Shown one piece after another: positions 9,501 to 17,492 of a stretch of 64,000 nucleotides of DNA. Source of the stretch: Azophilus sp965199705 (GTDB lineage Bacteria > Pseudomonadota > Gammaproteobacteria > Pseudomonadales > Azotimanducaceae); NCBI GenBank assembly GCA_965199705.1, contig OZ241359.1, positions 1,922,001-1,986,000 of the forward strand, in the 5' to 3' direction. A program made the position numbers and the translations under genes. Each line of letters begins with the position of its first letter. Positions within the stretch are counted from its first letter, which is position 1. The notes under the pieces are model-generated. The model worked only from the letters and a program-made list of their open reading frames with translations. It did not search any database and had not been told where the DNA came from.

Positions 9501-10713
9501 CGTGGTCAGTGAAGACGGCCATGTTCTGGTCGCAATGTCGCCGACAGCGGAGAGCCTCTCCTGGGCGTCCTACCTGCCTCAAGCTTCGTCGCTGCTGATC
9601 GAAGCGCCACGCGGACAGCCCTGGCAGGAAGTGTGGCAAGCCTCGGTCAGCGGCGCCTGGCGCGCCGAGTTCACCGGCATCCCGGAGAGCGGAAATTCGT
9701 ACGGTTTCGCGGACCGACGCATTGCCGCATTCCACCCCCGCCCTGGCGAGCGTCTGCGCATCGAGGTTCGCCGACCGGAGCCGAGTATCGGGCAGACCCT
9801 TGCGTTCGATGCCGTTTCGCTCAGTGTGCAAAAGGCCAGGCTGTCGAGCGCCGCGCACATGACCCTCGACTACCGCAGCACCCAGGGTGGTCAGCATCTC
9901 ATGCGGTTACCCCAGGGCGCGGAGCTGGAAAAGCTGATCGTGGACGGGGCCGAAGAGCCGTTTCGGGCGGACGGAAGGGGTTTGAGCCTGCCGATTCTGC
10001 CGGGGGAGCACCGAATCGAACTCGACTGGCGCACGCCTGGAAGCATCGGCCTGAAATCGGCGACGCCGGCGGTTGATCTGGGCGCGCCGGCCGCCAACAT
10101 CAGCTTGCACATGACGTTGCCGGACAGCCGCTGGCTGTTGGCGACCCAAGGCCCGCCCCTGGGCCCGGCGGTGCTGTATTGGGCGGAGCTCGTGGCCCTG
10201 GCGCTGATCGCGCTGATTCTGGGGCGCATTGGCCTCACCCCGTTGCGTACCTGGCACTGGCTGTTGCTCGGGCTTGGGCTCAGCACCTACAGTTGGCCGG
10301 TGCTGGCCCTGGTGACGGCCTGGTTACTGATATGCGGCGCCCGCGAACGCTGGCATGCGGCCTTGCCGGATCTGCTCTTCAAGGGCGTTCAGGCGCTGAT
10401 CGCCCTGGTTACGGTGGCCGCCCTCGGAGCACTGGTGGTCTCATTGCCCGCCGGCCTGCTTGGCGCGCCTGACACGCAGGTCACCGGCCTCGCGTCCTGG
10501 GGCAACAGCCTGAACTGGTTTGCCAGCCACAGTGCATCGTTGCTGCCGGTCGCTTCTGCCTGGTCGGCTCCGCTGTGGCTCTACCAGGCGCTGATTCTCG
10601 CCTGGGCGCTCTGGTTGAGCTTTGCCCTGCTGCGCTGGCTCCCCTGGGTCTGGCGCTGCTTCTCGATTGACGGCCTCTGGCGACGTCGGTCGCGCGCTGT
10701 CACAGCAGATTGA
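6595..10713 (+). CDS. Giant membrane/periplasmic protein of unknown function with two related halves
   Basis: A 1372-residue protein. The ATG at 6595 opens a clear signal peptide (MHRIRQITSLLLLGLMIWKPAQA). Residues about 24-470 look like a beta-rich periplasmic module. A membrane block follows (about 472-565), then a Pro/Ala/Glu-rich linker, a helix near 695-716 and a second signal-like helix near 732-755. A second beta-rich module (about 755-1190) and a final block of several helices (about 1195-1355) complete it. The two modules share features: LPLPG, then W-x(2-3)-A-V-x(2)-NG, then DGR-x(1-3)-LW-x(3-4)-G. Each also ends with an LLA segment just before its membrane block. I recognise no catalytic motif. 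There is no operon partner. An inner-membrane assembly with periplasmic modules is inference. Confidence 0.75.
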   Translation: MHRIRQITSLLLLGLMIWKPAQAVEVAVPEALRDWQNWVLEGQAYRRCPHYFNRPAVAPGDFACVWPGVLDLTVDAQGARFSQRWTLLGDHQWLPLPGDAVNWPLAVVANGKPAPVVMRDGRPSLWLEAGSYRIAGRFAWADPPGILALPRESGLLSLSVDGAAIAHPERTSEGVYLGQEQPEDRARNDLRVELYRLVEDDTPTRLTTLMIVSVAGEIREALLGPLLPAGFTPLAIIGDLPARFESDGQLRVQLQPGEWRINVKARAEDVLDAITLPAPAANLPDSEIWSYRANPEQRLTQAEGTVAVDPGRAGVPGAWQQLPAFRMAPGEPMRINEISRGLGDAGNELALDREMWLDFESSRFLAADRITGRMRQGWRLDMTPPHRLLSAREQGDSLLITLGAEAGQTGVELRQPDVDILTLAEAPPGGRIPVTGWDARFDRVDITLNLPPGYKLLAAPGADRAATSWVSQWRLLDFFLIAIITLGVGRLFGRAAGAVALPALALSYPEAGHSAWLWLNLLIAMALLRVAPVGWLRRSALIYQTLSGLALVLWLAPFVAGQLRLAVYPQLQPQESAWVARQFGLAGVDISPEFAMEPEAFSTAAEVASEPEFSSMSSAPASITMAPVAARETKPGAAQADARQAFVRYPPNAVLQTGPGIPDWRWNQHRLHWVGPVEADQTMRLMLAPRWLVTGLRFLEVFLLIALAALLASGIFKRRWTLPKRWLARPGRNSVSGVLLLAASGLLLAQAPPASADLPSPELLRELEERLSKPPECAPRCAEVTLAEVETGATTLTMRLDVHAHAAVALPLPGSETGWRPAAVLVNGSDAAAVLRSPDGRLWSRVPEGRHAIELSGPLPSADSLEIRFPAAPRIIEATGDGWQFSGIEDRRLLAGSLHLLRTHTAQGLPSAAPGLEGERLPTFVRIERHIEIDLDWRVTTRVTRIAPTEGAIALNIPLLQGESVTTSGVVSEDGHVLVAMSPTAESLSWASYLPQASSLLIEAPRGQPWQEVWQASVSGAWRAEFTGIPESGNSYGFADRRIAAFHPRPGERLRIEVRRPEPSIGQTLAFDAVSLSVQKARLSSAAHMTLDYRSTQGGQHLMRLPQGAELEKLIVDGAEEPFRADGRGLSLPILPGEHRIELDWRTPGSIGLKSATPAVDLGAPAANISLHMTLPDSRWLLATQGPPLGPAVLYWAELVALALIALILGRIGLTPLRTWHWLLLGLGLSTYSWPVLALVTAWLLICGARERWHAALPDLLFKGVQALIALVTVAALGALVVSLPAGLLGAPDTQVTGLASWGNSLNWFASHSASLLPVASAWSAPLWLYQALILAWALWLSFALLRWLPWVWRCFSIDGLWRRRSRAVTAD

Positions 10714-10714
10714 C

Positions 10715-10745
10715 GCGCACCCCGAGCGCTTCGACTCGGGCGCGC
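10715..10745. terminator. GC-rich hairpin between convergent genes
   Basis: CCCGAG (10721-10726) pairs with CTCGGG (10735-10740) across an 8-nt loop, and flanking GCGC segments may extend the stem. It sits just after the giant membrane protein gene and before the 3' end of the oxidoreductase gene, so it could stop transcription from both sides. There is no U tract, so intrinsic termination is not assured. Confidence 0.35.
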
Positions 10746-10794
10746 CTCGGCGCATGGTTGTCGCACTCGGTGATCGCCACGTATCAGTTTCCCT

Positions 10795-12753
10795 TCAAAC
10801 AGCTCTGCCAAGGGCAGCGCCGGCATGAATGGCGTTCAGAATGCTGTTACGGCCGCGCACGTCGCCGATGAGATGGCAGGCTCTGCCTGCCCTGGCCAGT
10901 TCGTCGGCGAGCTCGCGGTTCGGCTGGTTGTATCCGACCATGACCACCAGCCCGGCTTCCAGGCATCGCACCCGCTCCGTGAACAGTACGCCGATCTCCA
11001 CGCTGTCTTCGTGGATGGCGCGCAGATAGTGGCTGCCGATGAAATCGAAGTTGCCGGCATAGAGCCGCTCCCGAGCAGCGCCGACAGTCACGGGCGGATA
11101 CGGCAAGGCAGCGCCAATGCCATCAAACCGGGAAACCAGGGTAACGGCCAGGCCGGATTGCAGCAGCATGTCGGCGACGGAAACGGCTTCAAACGAGCCG
11201 GTATCGTCATAGACCAGAGCCGGACCGACCAGGCGCGGCGGGGCGCCGACCCCGAAGAAATCCCAGGACGAATACACCTGTGGCCGATCAAAGCCAGGCA
11301 CAGGGGCACCGGGCGTTGCTAGCTGAAAGCCATCCGAACGCGGCGTGGCGCCGGTTGCCAGCACCACTTCGTCCGGCGCTGTGTTCTCGATCTGGCCCGC
11401 ATCTACCGGCGAGTTGAGGCGAATGCGAACCCCCAACGCATCTGCTTCGTCCGCCAGCCAACTGACGATCGCTCCGATATCGGCGCGGCGCGGCGCACTG
11501 GCGGCTATGGCCACCTGTCCACCCAGCCTCTGGGCCGCTTCGTGCAATTCGACGTCATGTCCCCGAAGCGCTGCCATGCGTGCGAACTCAAGCCCTGCCG
11601 GGCCGCCGCCGACCACGAAGATTCGCTTGGGCTCAGCGACCCGGCCCTCTGGCTCGACGCCCAGATGATCTTCCCTGGCCGCGCTGTGGTTGACTACGCA
11701 GCTCATCTGCCCGCGCGTCATCAATTGACCGACACAGCCCATATTGGTGCCGATGCAGGGACGGATGCGATGCTCCTGGGCCTGGCGCGCCTTGTTGACC
11801 AGGTTCGGGTCGGCAATCAGCGCCCGCACCATGGACACCATCTGCGCTGCCCCACTGGAAACGATGTGCTGCGCGTGATCCAGGGTCATGATGCGCCCGA
11901 CCACCATGACCGGGCTTTCCAACCCAGGCGCGATGACCTCGTTGGCTGGCATCTCCACGCCCAGGGGATCGTCCGCGGGCGCAATCAGCTTGTGGAACCG
12001 CCAATAGGCTCCCATGTGCAGTGAGATGTAGTCTGATGCGGCGTCGATGGCGGCGGCGATGCGCGCACTGTCGCTTGCGCTGATGCCGCCGGGCACATGG
12101 TCCTCGTTCGGCAGCCGCACGCCAACCGCAAAGTCGCTCCCGGTCACGGCCTCGCGCACGGCGGTGATCACTTCGTTGAGGAATCGAAGCCGATTCTCGA
12201 ACGAGCCGCCGTAGCCGTCGGTGCGTTTGTTCAGGGCCGGAGACAGGAACTCGTGCAGCAGGTAGCCGCTGGAGGCGTGAATGTCCACGCCGTCAAGACC
12301 GGCGTCCCGGCAGCGACGGGCAGCGGCTGCGAAATGCGCCGTCACGTCGTCGATCATGGTCTGAGTCATGGCGATGGGGACAATGCCCGCCATCGGGTTG
12401 GGTATCGGGCTTGCGGACCAGTTTTCGGGCATCCCGGACCCGGCCGCATAGCCAGCGCCCGGGTGATACAACTGCAGGAACAGCCTCATGCCGGTGGCGC
12501 GCATGCGGTCTGCGAACTCCGATAGAAACGGCAGACAACTGTCGTTCCACAACGGGAGCCGCCCCGGAGCCGAGGGGTGCACGCTGGTGGCTTCGATGGT
12601 GGACATGCCGACGCCGCCCCGCCCCCTCGCTTCGTGGTAGGCAATAAGCGACTCGCCACCCAATCCAGTGCTGTGCGCCGAGCGCACGATGCGGTTTCGG
12701 AGAGTGACAGGGCCGACCTGAACCGGCTCGAACAGCCTGTCGTAGAGGCCCAT
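10795..12753 (-). CDS. NADH:flavin oxidoreductase of the 2,4-dienoyl-CoA reductase/TMADH type
   Basis: A 652-residue two-part enzyme. Residues 1-350 form an Old Yellow Enzyme FMN barrel (LFEPVQVGPVTLRNRIVRSAH; SGYLLHEFLSPALNKRTDGYGGS; FAVGVRLPNEDHVPGG). A cysteine segment and an FAD/NAD(P) part follow (IFVVGGGPAGLEFARMAALRGH). Relatives such as FadH and trimethylamine dehydrogenase bind a 4Fe-4S cluster through four cysteines, usually starting CxxC. Here the segment reads CIGTNMGCVGQ...SC, with Thr in place of the second Cys. The substrate could be an enoyl-CoA, an enone or a methylated amine. The permease gene lies 3 bp upstream and an acyl-CoA synthetase before that, so the three probably form an operon. 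Confidence 0.88.
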   Translation of the reverse strand: MGLYDRLFEPVQVGPVTLRNRIVRSAHSTGLGGESLIAYHEARGRGGVGMSTIEATSVHPSAPGRLPLWNDSCLPFLSEFADRMRATGMRLFLQLYHPGAGYAAGSGMPENWSASPIPNPMAGIVPIAMTQTMIDDVTAHFAAAARRCRDAGLDGVDIHASSGYLLHEFLSPALNKRTDGYGGSFENRLRFLNEVITAVREAVTGSDFAVGVRLPNEDHVPGGISASDSARIAAAIDAASDYISLHMGAYWRFHKLIAPADDPLGVEMPANEVIAPGLESPVMVVGRIMTLDHAQHIVSSGAAQMVSMVRALIADPNLVNKARQAQEHRIRPCIGTNMGCVGQLMTRGQMSCVVNHSAAREDHLGVEPEGRVAEPKRIFVVGGGPAGLEFARMAALRGHDVELHEAAQRLGGQVAIAASAPRRADIGAIVSWLADEADALGVRIRLNSPVDAGQIENTAPDEVVLATGATPRSDGFQLATPGAPVPGFDRPQVYSSWDFFGVGAPPRLVGPALVYDDTGSFEAVSVADMLLQSGLAVTLVSRFDGIGAALPYPPVTVGAARERLYAGNFDFIGSHYLRAIHEDSVEIGVLFTERVRCLEAGLVVMVGYNQPNRELADELARAGRACHLIGDVRGRNSILNAIHAGAALGRAV

Positions 12754-12756
12754 CTG

Positions 12757-13860
12757 TCAAACCTGATTGATCAGCCAGCCGAGCAGCAGGATCTGGGGCA
12801 CGGAAATCAGTGGCAGGAACAGGGCGAACTTCCACGACGCCATCACCTCGCGGAGCACCATGATTTCGGTGTAGTCGGTGGCCGCGCCCGCCATGAGGAA
12901 GGTAAAGCCATTGCCTGGCGCCTGGGCTCGGGTCACCAGATCGGCAGCGATGGGAGCTGATCCTTCGGAGCAGACTTCGATCACTGTCGCCGCCGCCAGC
13001 GTCAGCCCGAGGCCTGCCAGGGTGGGGCCGAACCAGGCGGCGAACGCGTCTGCATCCATCAGCAGGCGCAAGACGCTGGCGAGGACGATGCCGAACAGCA
13101 ACCAGCGCATGACGACGCGCGACTGGCGGATACCGTCCATCAGGCTGCTTGTGAAGAACGCCCGGTCCAGCCGGACGCCGGCCCAGCCGGCTCTGGCTGC
13201 TTGCCAGAAGCGAAAGTCGGCCGGCATGTCCAGCCGATGGGGGTTGGCGGGCAGGATGCCGCGGCTGATTGCCGCCTCGAAGCAGGCGCCCGTGATCAGC
13301 GCAATCACAAGGGATCCAAGGATGAAGATCAGCGTCAACGGCAAGCCGATCAGTGCGACCAGAATCAGCGTCAGTGACAGCGAGTTCCACGGGCTGGCAA
13401 CCAGAAAGGCGACAACCTGACCGCCGCTGGCGCCACGCTCGTAGAGGCGTGCGCCCAGCATCAGCACGCCATGATTGCACAGATCCAGCAGCAAGCCGCT
13501 GAGGGTGGCGCGCAACAGCCCGCGAAAGGCGCCACCCGGCCCGAGCACGGCGATCACGAACTCACGCGGCACCTTGCCCAGGAGGCCGATGAATATGACC
13601 GCCAGCACCAGGCCCCACCACATGCGGTTCACCAATTCCGTGACCGACGCCGAAAACTCTCCCATCGGTGAGGTAGCAGGATGCGCATCGGCCAGATGAC
13701 CGCCATAACCGACGACGACCAGCAGCAGCGAGCCCCAGAGCAACCAGTCCACGGAGCGGCGACGCGCCCCCTCCTTGGCTGATCCGCAATGGGAATCACT
13801 CGACGGCGCCGCCGTCCGGGAGCCGGCGTCGGTTGCATGTGCGCGGGGGGACTCGGCCAA
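12757..13860 (-). CDS. Predicted permease (UPF0718/ArsP-like, DUF318)
   Basis: A 367-residue polytopic membrane protein with eight or so hydrophobic segments. Two related motifs stand out: AFLVASPWNSLSLTLILVAL in the first half, and EVCSEGSAPIAADLVTRA followed by FTFLMAGAATDYTEIMVL in the second. This is the pattern of the DUF318 permeases, which include the trivalent organoarsenical exporter ArsP and many members of unknown substrate. No arsenic resistance gene is nearby. The first ~35 residues are hydrophilic and the start (TTG at 13860) is uncertain. It lies between the acyl-CoA synthetase (10 bp) and the oxidoreductase (3 bp). Confidence 0.8.
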   Translation of the reverse strand: MAESPRAHATDAGSRTAAPSSDSHCGSAKEGARRRSVDWLLWGSLLLVVVGYGGHLADAHPATSPMGEFSASVTELVNRMWWGLVLAVIFIGLLGKVPREFVIAVLGPGGAFRGLLRATLSGLLLDLCNHGVLMLGARLYERGASGGQVVAFLVASPWNSLSLTLILVALIGLPLTLIFILGSLVIALITGACFEAAISRGILPANPHRLDMPADFRFWQAARAGWAGVRLDRAFFTSSLMDGIRQSRVVMRWLLFGIVLASVLRLLMDADAFAAWFGPTLAGLGLTLAAATVIEVCSEGSAPIAADLVTRAQAPGNGFTFLMAGAATDYTEIMVLREVMASWKFALFLPLISVPQILLLGWLINQV

Positions 13861-13869
13861 GATCGACCC

Positions 13870-15384
13870 CTACCACCAGGGCGCGCGCAGCTTGCGCTTG
13901 TTGATCTTGCCCATGGTGTTGCGGCCCAGCGTCTCCACCCATTCGAAGGTACGCGGGCACTTGTAGTGCGATAGCCGCTCTCGACACCAGGCAATCATGG
14001 TGGCGGGGTCCGGCGCGCTTGTCGGATCCCGGGCAATGGCCAGCGCCTTGACTTCCTCGCCCATTTCTGGATGCGGCACGCCAATGCAAGCCACGTCGAG
14101 CACTGCTTCATGTTCGATCAGCACCTGTTCCGACTCCGCAGGATAGATATTGACGCCACCGGAAACCACCATGTCGCTGAACCGGTCCGTGATAAAGACA
14201 TAGCCGGCCTCGTTCATGTAGGCGATCTCGCCCAGGGTGAAGACGCCCGGAGCTATGTGGGCGGCGGCAGATTTCTCCGGGTCGTTGTGGTAGATGACGC
14301 CACGCCCGGTTTCGTCGCGAAAGAACAACCGGCCCTCCGTGTTGGCTGGCAGCGGCTGATTGTCGTCATCGAGAATCATGGCTTCGAAGGGCGGTATCGC
14401 TCGTCCGACCGAGCCGGGATGTTCGAGCCATTCCTCGGACGTGATCGTGCAGGTTGTGCCGACTTCGCTCGCCCCGTATGCGTCCACAAACACCGGCCCC
14501 CACCATTCGATCATGGCGCGCTTTACGTCCACCGGACACTTGGCGCCTGTGTGCGCGACGCGAATGAGTGAGCTTGTGTCGTACTTCGCCTTGACCTCCT
14601 GCGGCAGGGCCAGCAGGCGCACAAAGTGAGTCGGCACCATCACCGTATTGCCGATCTGATAACGCTCGATGGCCGCCAGTGTGGTTTCAGCGTCGAACCG
14701 GCCAAGTATCGTGCAGGGCACGCCGGCAGCCAGGGCGCGGGCGCCGGACAAGGGTCCGGTGTGATAGAGCGGCCCAACCACCAGGTGGTTGCCGGCCTCG
14801 ACTGCGGGGCTCTCGGCCAGTATGGCCAGATGTTCCGCCAGCGTATCGCCGCCGGCAAACATGGTCGGCGGCAAGTCCGTGCCCTTGGGCCGTCCGGTGG
14901 TTCCGGATGTATAGAGGAGGTTCGGTCGTGGCGGAATGTCGGTTGGCGGAGCCTCGGCCGATTGTGCTGCCAGCCAGGTTTGCAGTGCGGTCACGCCAGG
15001 CTGATCACACCAGCCGATCACGCTGTGCACTTCGCTGTCTGCCGCCGCAGCCATGCCGCGCTCTGCCGTGTGCGGCCCCACGAACAGCACCCGCGCGCCA
15101 GAATCGCGCAGGATGTAGGCCACTTCCTCGGCGTTCAGATGGAAATTCACCGGCGCCACGGAAGCGCCTGCCACCAGGCCACCCAGATTCGCCAGGGCCG
15201 TTTCAACGGCGTTTTCGGCAAATACGGCGACTCGCCTCTCGGCGCCCAGATCCAGGCCATGCAAACCGTTGGCGAAGCGATTGAGAAAATCGTCGAGTTG
15301 CGCCCAGGAAAGGGCTTGGTCGGAGTCGCGCACGGCCACTTCCTGCGGCCGACGATCGGCCAATTCGCGGGCGAATCTGGTCAC
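13870..15384 (-). CDS. AMP-forming acyl-CoA synthetase/ligase
   Basis: A 504-residue ANL-superfamily enzyme. The adenylation loop is LLYTSGTTGRPKGT. The A5 region is DAYGASEVGTTCTITSEE, and the hinge/A8 region is TDRFSDMVVSGGVNIYPAE. The late lysine of NTMGKINKRKLR matches the catalytic Lys of adenylation. It should activate a carboxylic acid to its acyl-CoA through an acyl-AMP; chain length and substrate are not predictable. The start is GTG at 15384, placed 6 nt after AAAGGAG on the minus strand. It heads a likely operon with the permease and FMN/FAD oxidoreductase and is divergent from the acetoin-type dehydrogenase cluster. Confidence 0.9.
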   Translation of the reverse strand: MTRFARELADRRPQEVAVRDSDQALSWAQLDDFLNRFANGLHGLDLGAERRVAVFAENAVETALANLGGLVAGASVAPVNFHLNAEEVAYILRDSGARVLFVGPHTAERGMAAAADSEVHSVIGWCDQPGVTALQTWLAAQSAEAPPTDIPPRPNLLYTSGTTGRPKGTDLPPTMFAGGDTLAEHLAILAESPAVEAGNHLVVGPLYHTGPLSGARALAAGVPCTILGRFDAETTLAAIERYQIGNTVMVPTHFVRLLALPQEVKAKYDTSSLIRVAHTGAKCPVDVKRAMIEWWGPVFVDAYGASEVGTTCTITSEEWLEHPGSVGRAIPPFEAMILDDDNQPLPANTEGRLFFRDETGRGVIYHNDPEKSAAAHIAPGVFTLGEIAYMNEAGYVFITDRFSDMVVSGGVNIYPAESEQVLIEHEAVLDVACIGVPHPEMGEEVKALAIARDPTSAPDPATMIAWCRERLSHYKCPRTFEWVETLGRNTMGKINKRKLRAPWW

Positions 15385-15496
15385 CGATAGCTCCTTTCGC
15401 TATAGAATGCGCAATATAGTCCAAATCAGGCGTCGGTGAGGCCGTCGCGCTGATCTGCTGGATGCACCGCCGACTGCACGACCTTTGGGGGGAAAC

Positions 15497-16468
15497 TTGA
15501 CCACCGAACCCAGCAACGACGTCCTTCTGGATATGCACCGACGCATGGTGCGTATTCGCCTGTTCGAGGAAACCGCCGGCAAGATGATGGAAAACGGCAA
15601 GATTCCTGGCGCCCTGCACCTCTATGTGGGGCAGGAAGCAGTTGCCGCCGGGGTGATGACGCATCTCTCGGACCAGGACTACATCACCAGCACTCATCGA
15701 GGCCATGGCCATCTGATCGCCAAGGGCGGCGAATTCAACTACATGTTTGCGGAGCTCTACGGCAAGGCCACCGGCTACTGCAAGGGCAAGGGCGGTTCGA
15801 TGCACATCTCCAATCTGTCACTCGGCATGCTCGGCGCCAATGGCATTGTCGGTGGCGGGCCGCCGATTGCGATGGGCGCCGCCTTCTCCTGCAAGTTCCA
15901 CAAGACGCGCCATGTGTCCATCAGCTTCTTCGGTGATGGCGCCAGCAATGAGGGCGCCTTTCACGAGGCCGCCAACATGGCGGGCCTGTATCGCCTGCCC
16001 TGCGTGTTTGTATGCGAGAACAACGGCTATGGCGAATATACGCCGCAGGCCAACCACCAGGCCATCGTCGATGTTGCCGACCGGGCCCAGGGTTACGGCA
16101 TGCCGGGTGTGGTGGTGGATGGCATGGACGTGGTCGCAGTGCATGAAGCTGCGGGCGAGGCCATAGCCCGGGCTCGGGACGGTGGCGGCCCTACCCTGCT
16201 GGAATGCAAGACCTACCGCTACTTCGATCATGTCGGCGTACGCGGTATGGGGCTGAGCTATCGCACCGACGAAGAAGTGGAACAGTGGAAACAGCGGGAC
16301 CCCATCCACGTATTCGAAGCCCGTCTCGCCGAACAAGGCGTGTTATCGGAGGAAGCAGCCGCGGCCGTGCATGCAGCCGTTCAGGAGGAGGTGGAAGCCG
16401 GCATCGCCTTCGCCGAAGAAAGCCCGATGCCGGAACCATCCGCCGTCACCGAAGACGTCTACGCTTGA
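15497..16468 (+). CDS. Thiamine-diphosphate-dependent dehydrogenase E1 component, alpha subunit (acetoin/2-oxo acid type)
   Basis: A 323-residue E1 alpha subunit. The ThDP-binding motif is GDGASNEGAFHEAANMAG ... VFVCENNGYGEYT. The phosphorylation-loop region and the substrate-side His block (STHRGHGHLIAKG) match the acetoin dehydrogenase/pyruvate dehydrogenase group. The start is taken as TTG at 15497, preceded by the G-rich GGGGGGAAAC; an in-frame TTG at 15485 is possible. E1 beta follows after 12 bp, then an AcoX-like gene and E2. The AcoX neighbour points to acetoin or a related short 2-oxo substrate rather than the housekeeping pyruvate dehydrogenase. Confidence 0.9.
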   Translation: MTTEPSNDVLLDMHRRMVRIRLFEETAGKMMENGKIPGALHLYVGQEAVAAGVMTHLSDQDYITSTHRGHGHLIAKGGEFNYMFAELYGKATGYCKGKGGSMHISNLSLGMLGANGIVGGGPPIAMGAAFSCKFHKTRHVSISFFGDGASNEGAFHEAANMAGLYRLPCVFVCENNGYGEYTPQANHQAIVDVADRAQGYGMPGVVVDGMDVVAVHEAAGEAIARARDGGGPTLLECKTYRYFDHVGVRGMGLSYRTDEEVEQWKQRDPIHVFEARLAEQGVLSEEAAAAVHAAVQEEVEAGIAFAEESPMPEPSAVTEDVYA

Positions 16469-16480
16469 GGGTCGATCGTC

Positions 16481-17473
16481 ATGTCTGAGCCCAAACAACG
16501 AGAACTTCCCTACGTGGCAGCCATTGCCGAGGGCGTGCGCACCGCCATGCGTGAGCATGACAATGCCTTCGTGGCCGGCGAGGACGTCGCCGAGGCCGGC
16601 GGCGTGTACGGCTACTTCAACGGCATTCTTCAGGAATTCGGGCCGGAGCGGGTGTTTGACACACCCATTTCCGAAGAGGGCATCGTCGGCCTTGGCGTGG
16701 GTGCTGCGGCCACCGGCTGCCGTCCGATCATTGATGTGATGTTCATGGATTTCATGGGCGAGTGCATGGATGAGATTGCCAATCAACTGGCGAAGATGCG
16801 CTACATGTTTGGCGGTCGAGCCACCTTGCCGGTCACCCTGTTGAGCATGGCTGGCGCCGGGGCCAGCCTGGCCGCACAGCACAGCCAGAGCCTGGAGGCC
16901 TGGATCTGTCACCTGCCCGGCCTCAAGGTGACGATGGCCAGCACCCCTTACGACGCCAAGGGGCTCATCATCAGCGCAGCGCGCGACGACAACCCGGTTG
17001 TGGTAGTGCTCAACAAGATGTCTCTGGCAATGACCGGGCCTGTGCCGGAAGAGGCTTATGCGATACCGATTGGCGAGGCCAATGTGGTGCGTGAAGGCAG
17101 CAATTACACACTCATTGCCTTTGGCCGCATGGTGCACGAGGCGACAGCCGCGGCCGGCAAGCTCGAATCACTTGGTATAGACGCCGAAGTAATCGACCTG
17201 CGCAGCCTGCAACCGCTGGATACCGACGCCATAGTCAAGTCCGTGAAAAAGACCCATCGGGCGCTGGTCGTGCACGAAGCCGTGCGTTTCGGTGGTTTCG
17301 GCGGCGAGGTGGCGGCGCAGATTCAGGAACTGGCCTTCGACTGGCTGGATGCGCCAGTGGCCCGGGTTGGCGCACCCTTCAGCCCGGTACCCTTCAGCCC
17401 GGCGCTGGAAGCCGTCTATGTGCCCAACGCCGACCGCATCGTCGAGGAAGCCCGCCAGCAACTCGGCGTCTAG
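16481..17473 (+). CDS. Dehydrogenase E1 component, beta subunit (acetoin/2-oxo acid type)
   Basis: A 330-residue transketolase-like E1 beta subunit. Blocks typical of the family include FVAGEDVAEAGGVYG, RVFDTPISEEGIVGLGVGAA, QLAKMRYMFGG, and the C-terminal ALVVHEAVRFGGFGGEVAAQ. It forms the heterotetramer with the alpha subunit encoded 12 bp upstream and contributes to the ThDP pocket and the lipoyl-domain interface. The ATG at 16481 fits the conserved N-terminus. Confidence 0.93.
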   Translation: MSEPKQRELPYVAAIAEGVRTAMREHDNAFVAGEDVAEAGGVYGYFNGILQEFGPERVFDTPISEEGIVGLGVGAAATGCRPIIDVMFMDFMGECMDEIANQLAKMRYMFGGRATLPVTLLSMAGAGASLAAQHSQSLEAWICHLPGLKVTMASTPYDAKGLIISAARDDNPVVVVLNKMSLAMTGPVPEEAYAIPIGEANVVREGSNYTLIAFGRMVHEATAAAGKLESLGIDAEVIDLRSLQPLDTDAIVKSVKKTHRALVVHEAVRFGGFGGEVAAQIQELAFDWLDAPVARVGAPFSPVPFSPALEAVYVPNADRIVEEARQQLGV

Positions 17474-17492
17474 CAGCTCGCGGCCTGCGCTC

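Noticed and set aside
8557..9897. 446-residue minus-strand frame inside the giant membrane protein gene
   Set aside because: It is a mirror of a gene with a signal peptide, helices and repeated motifs; no domain or start signal supports it.
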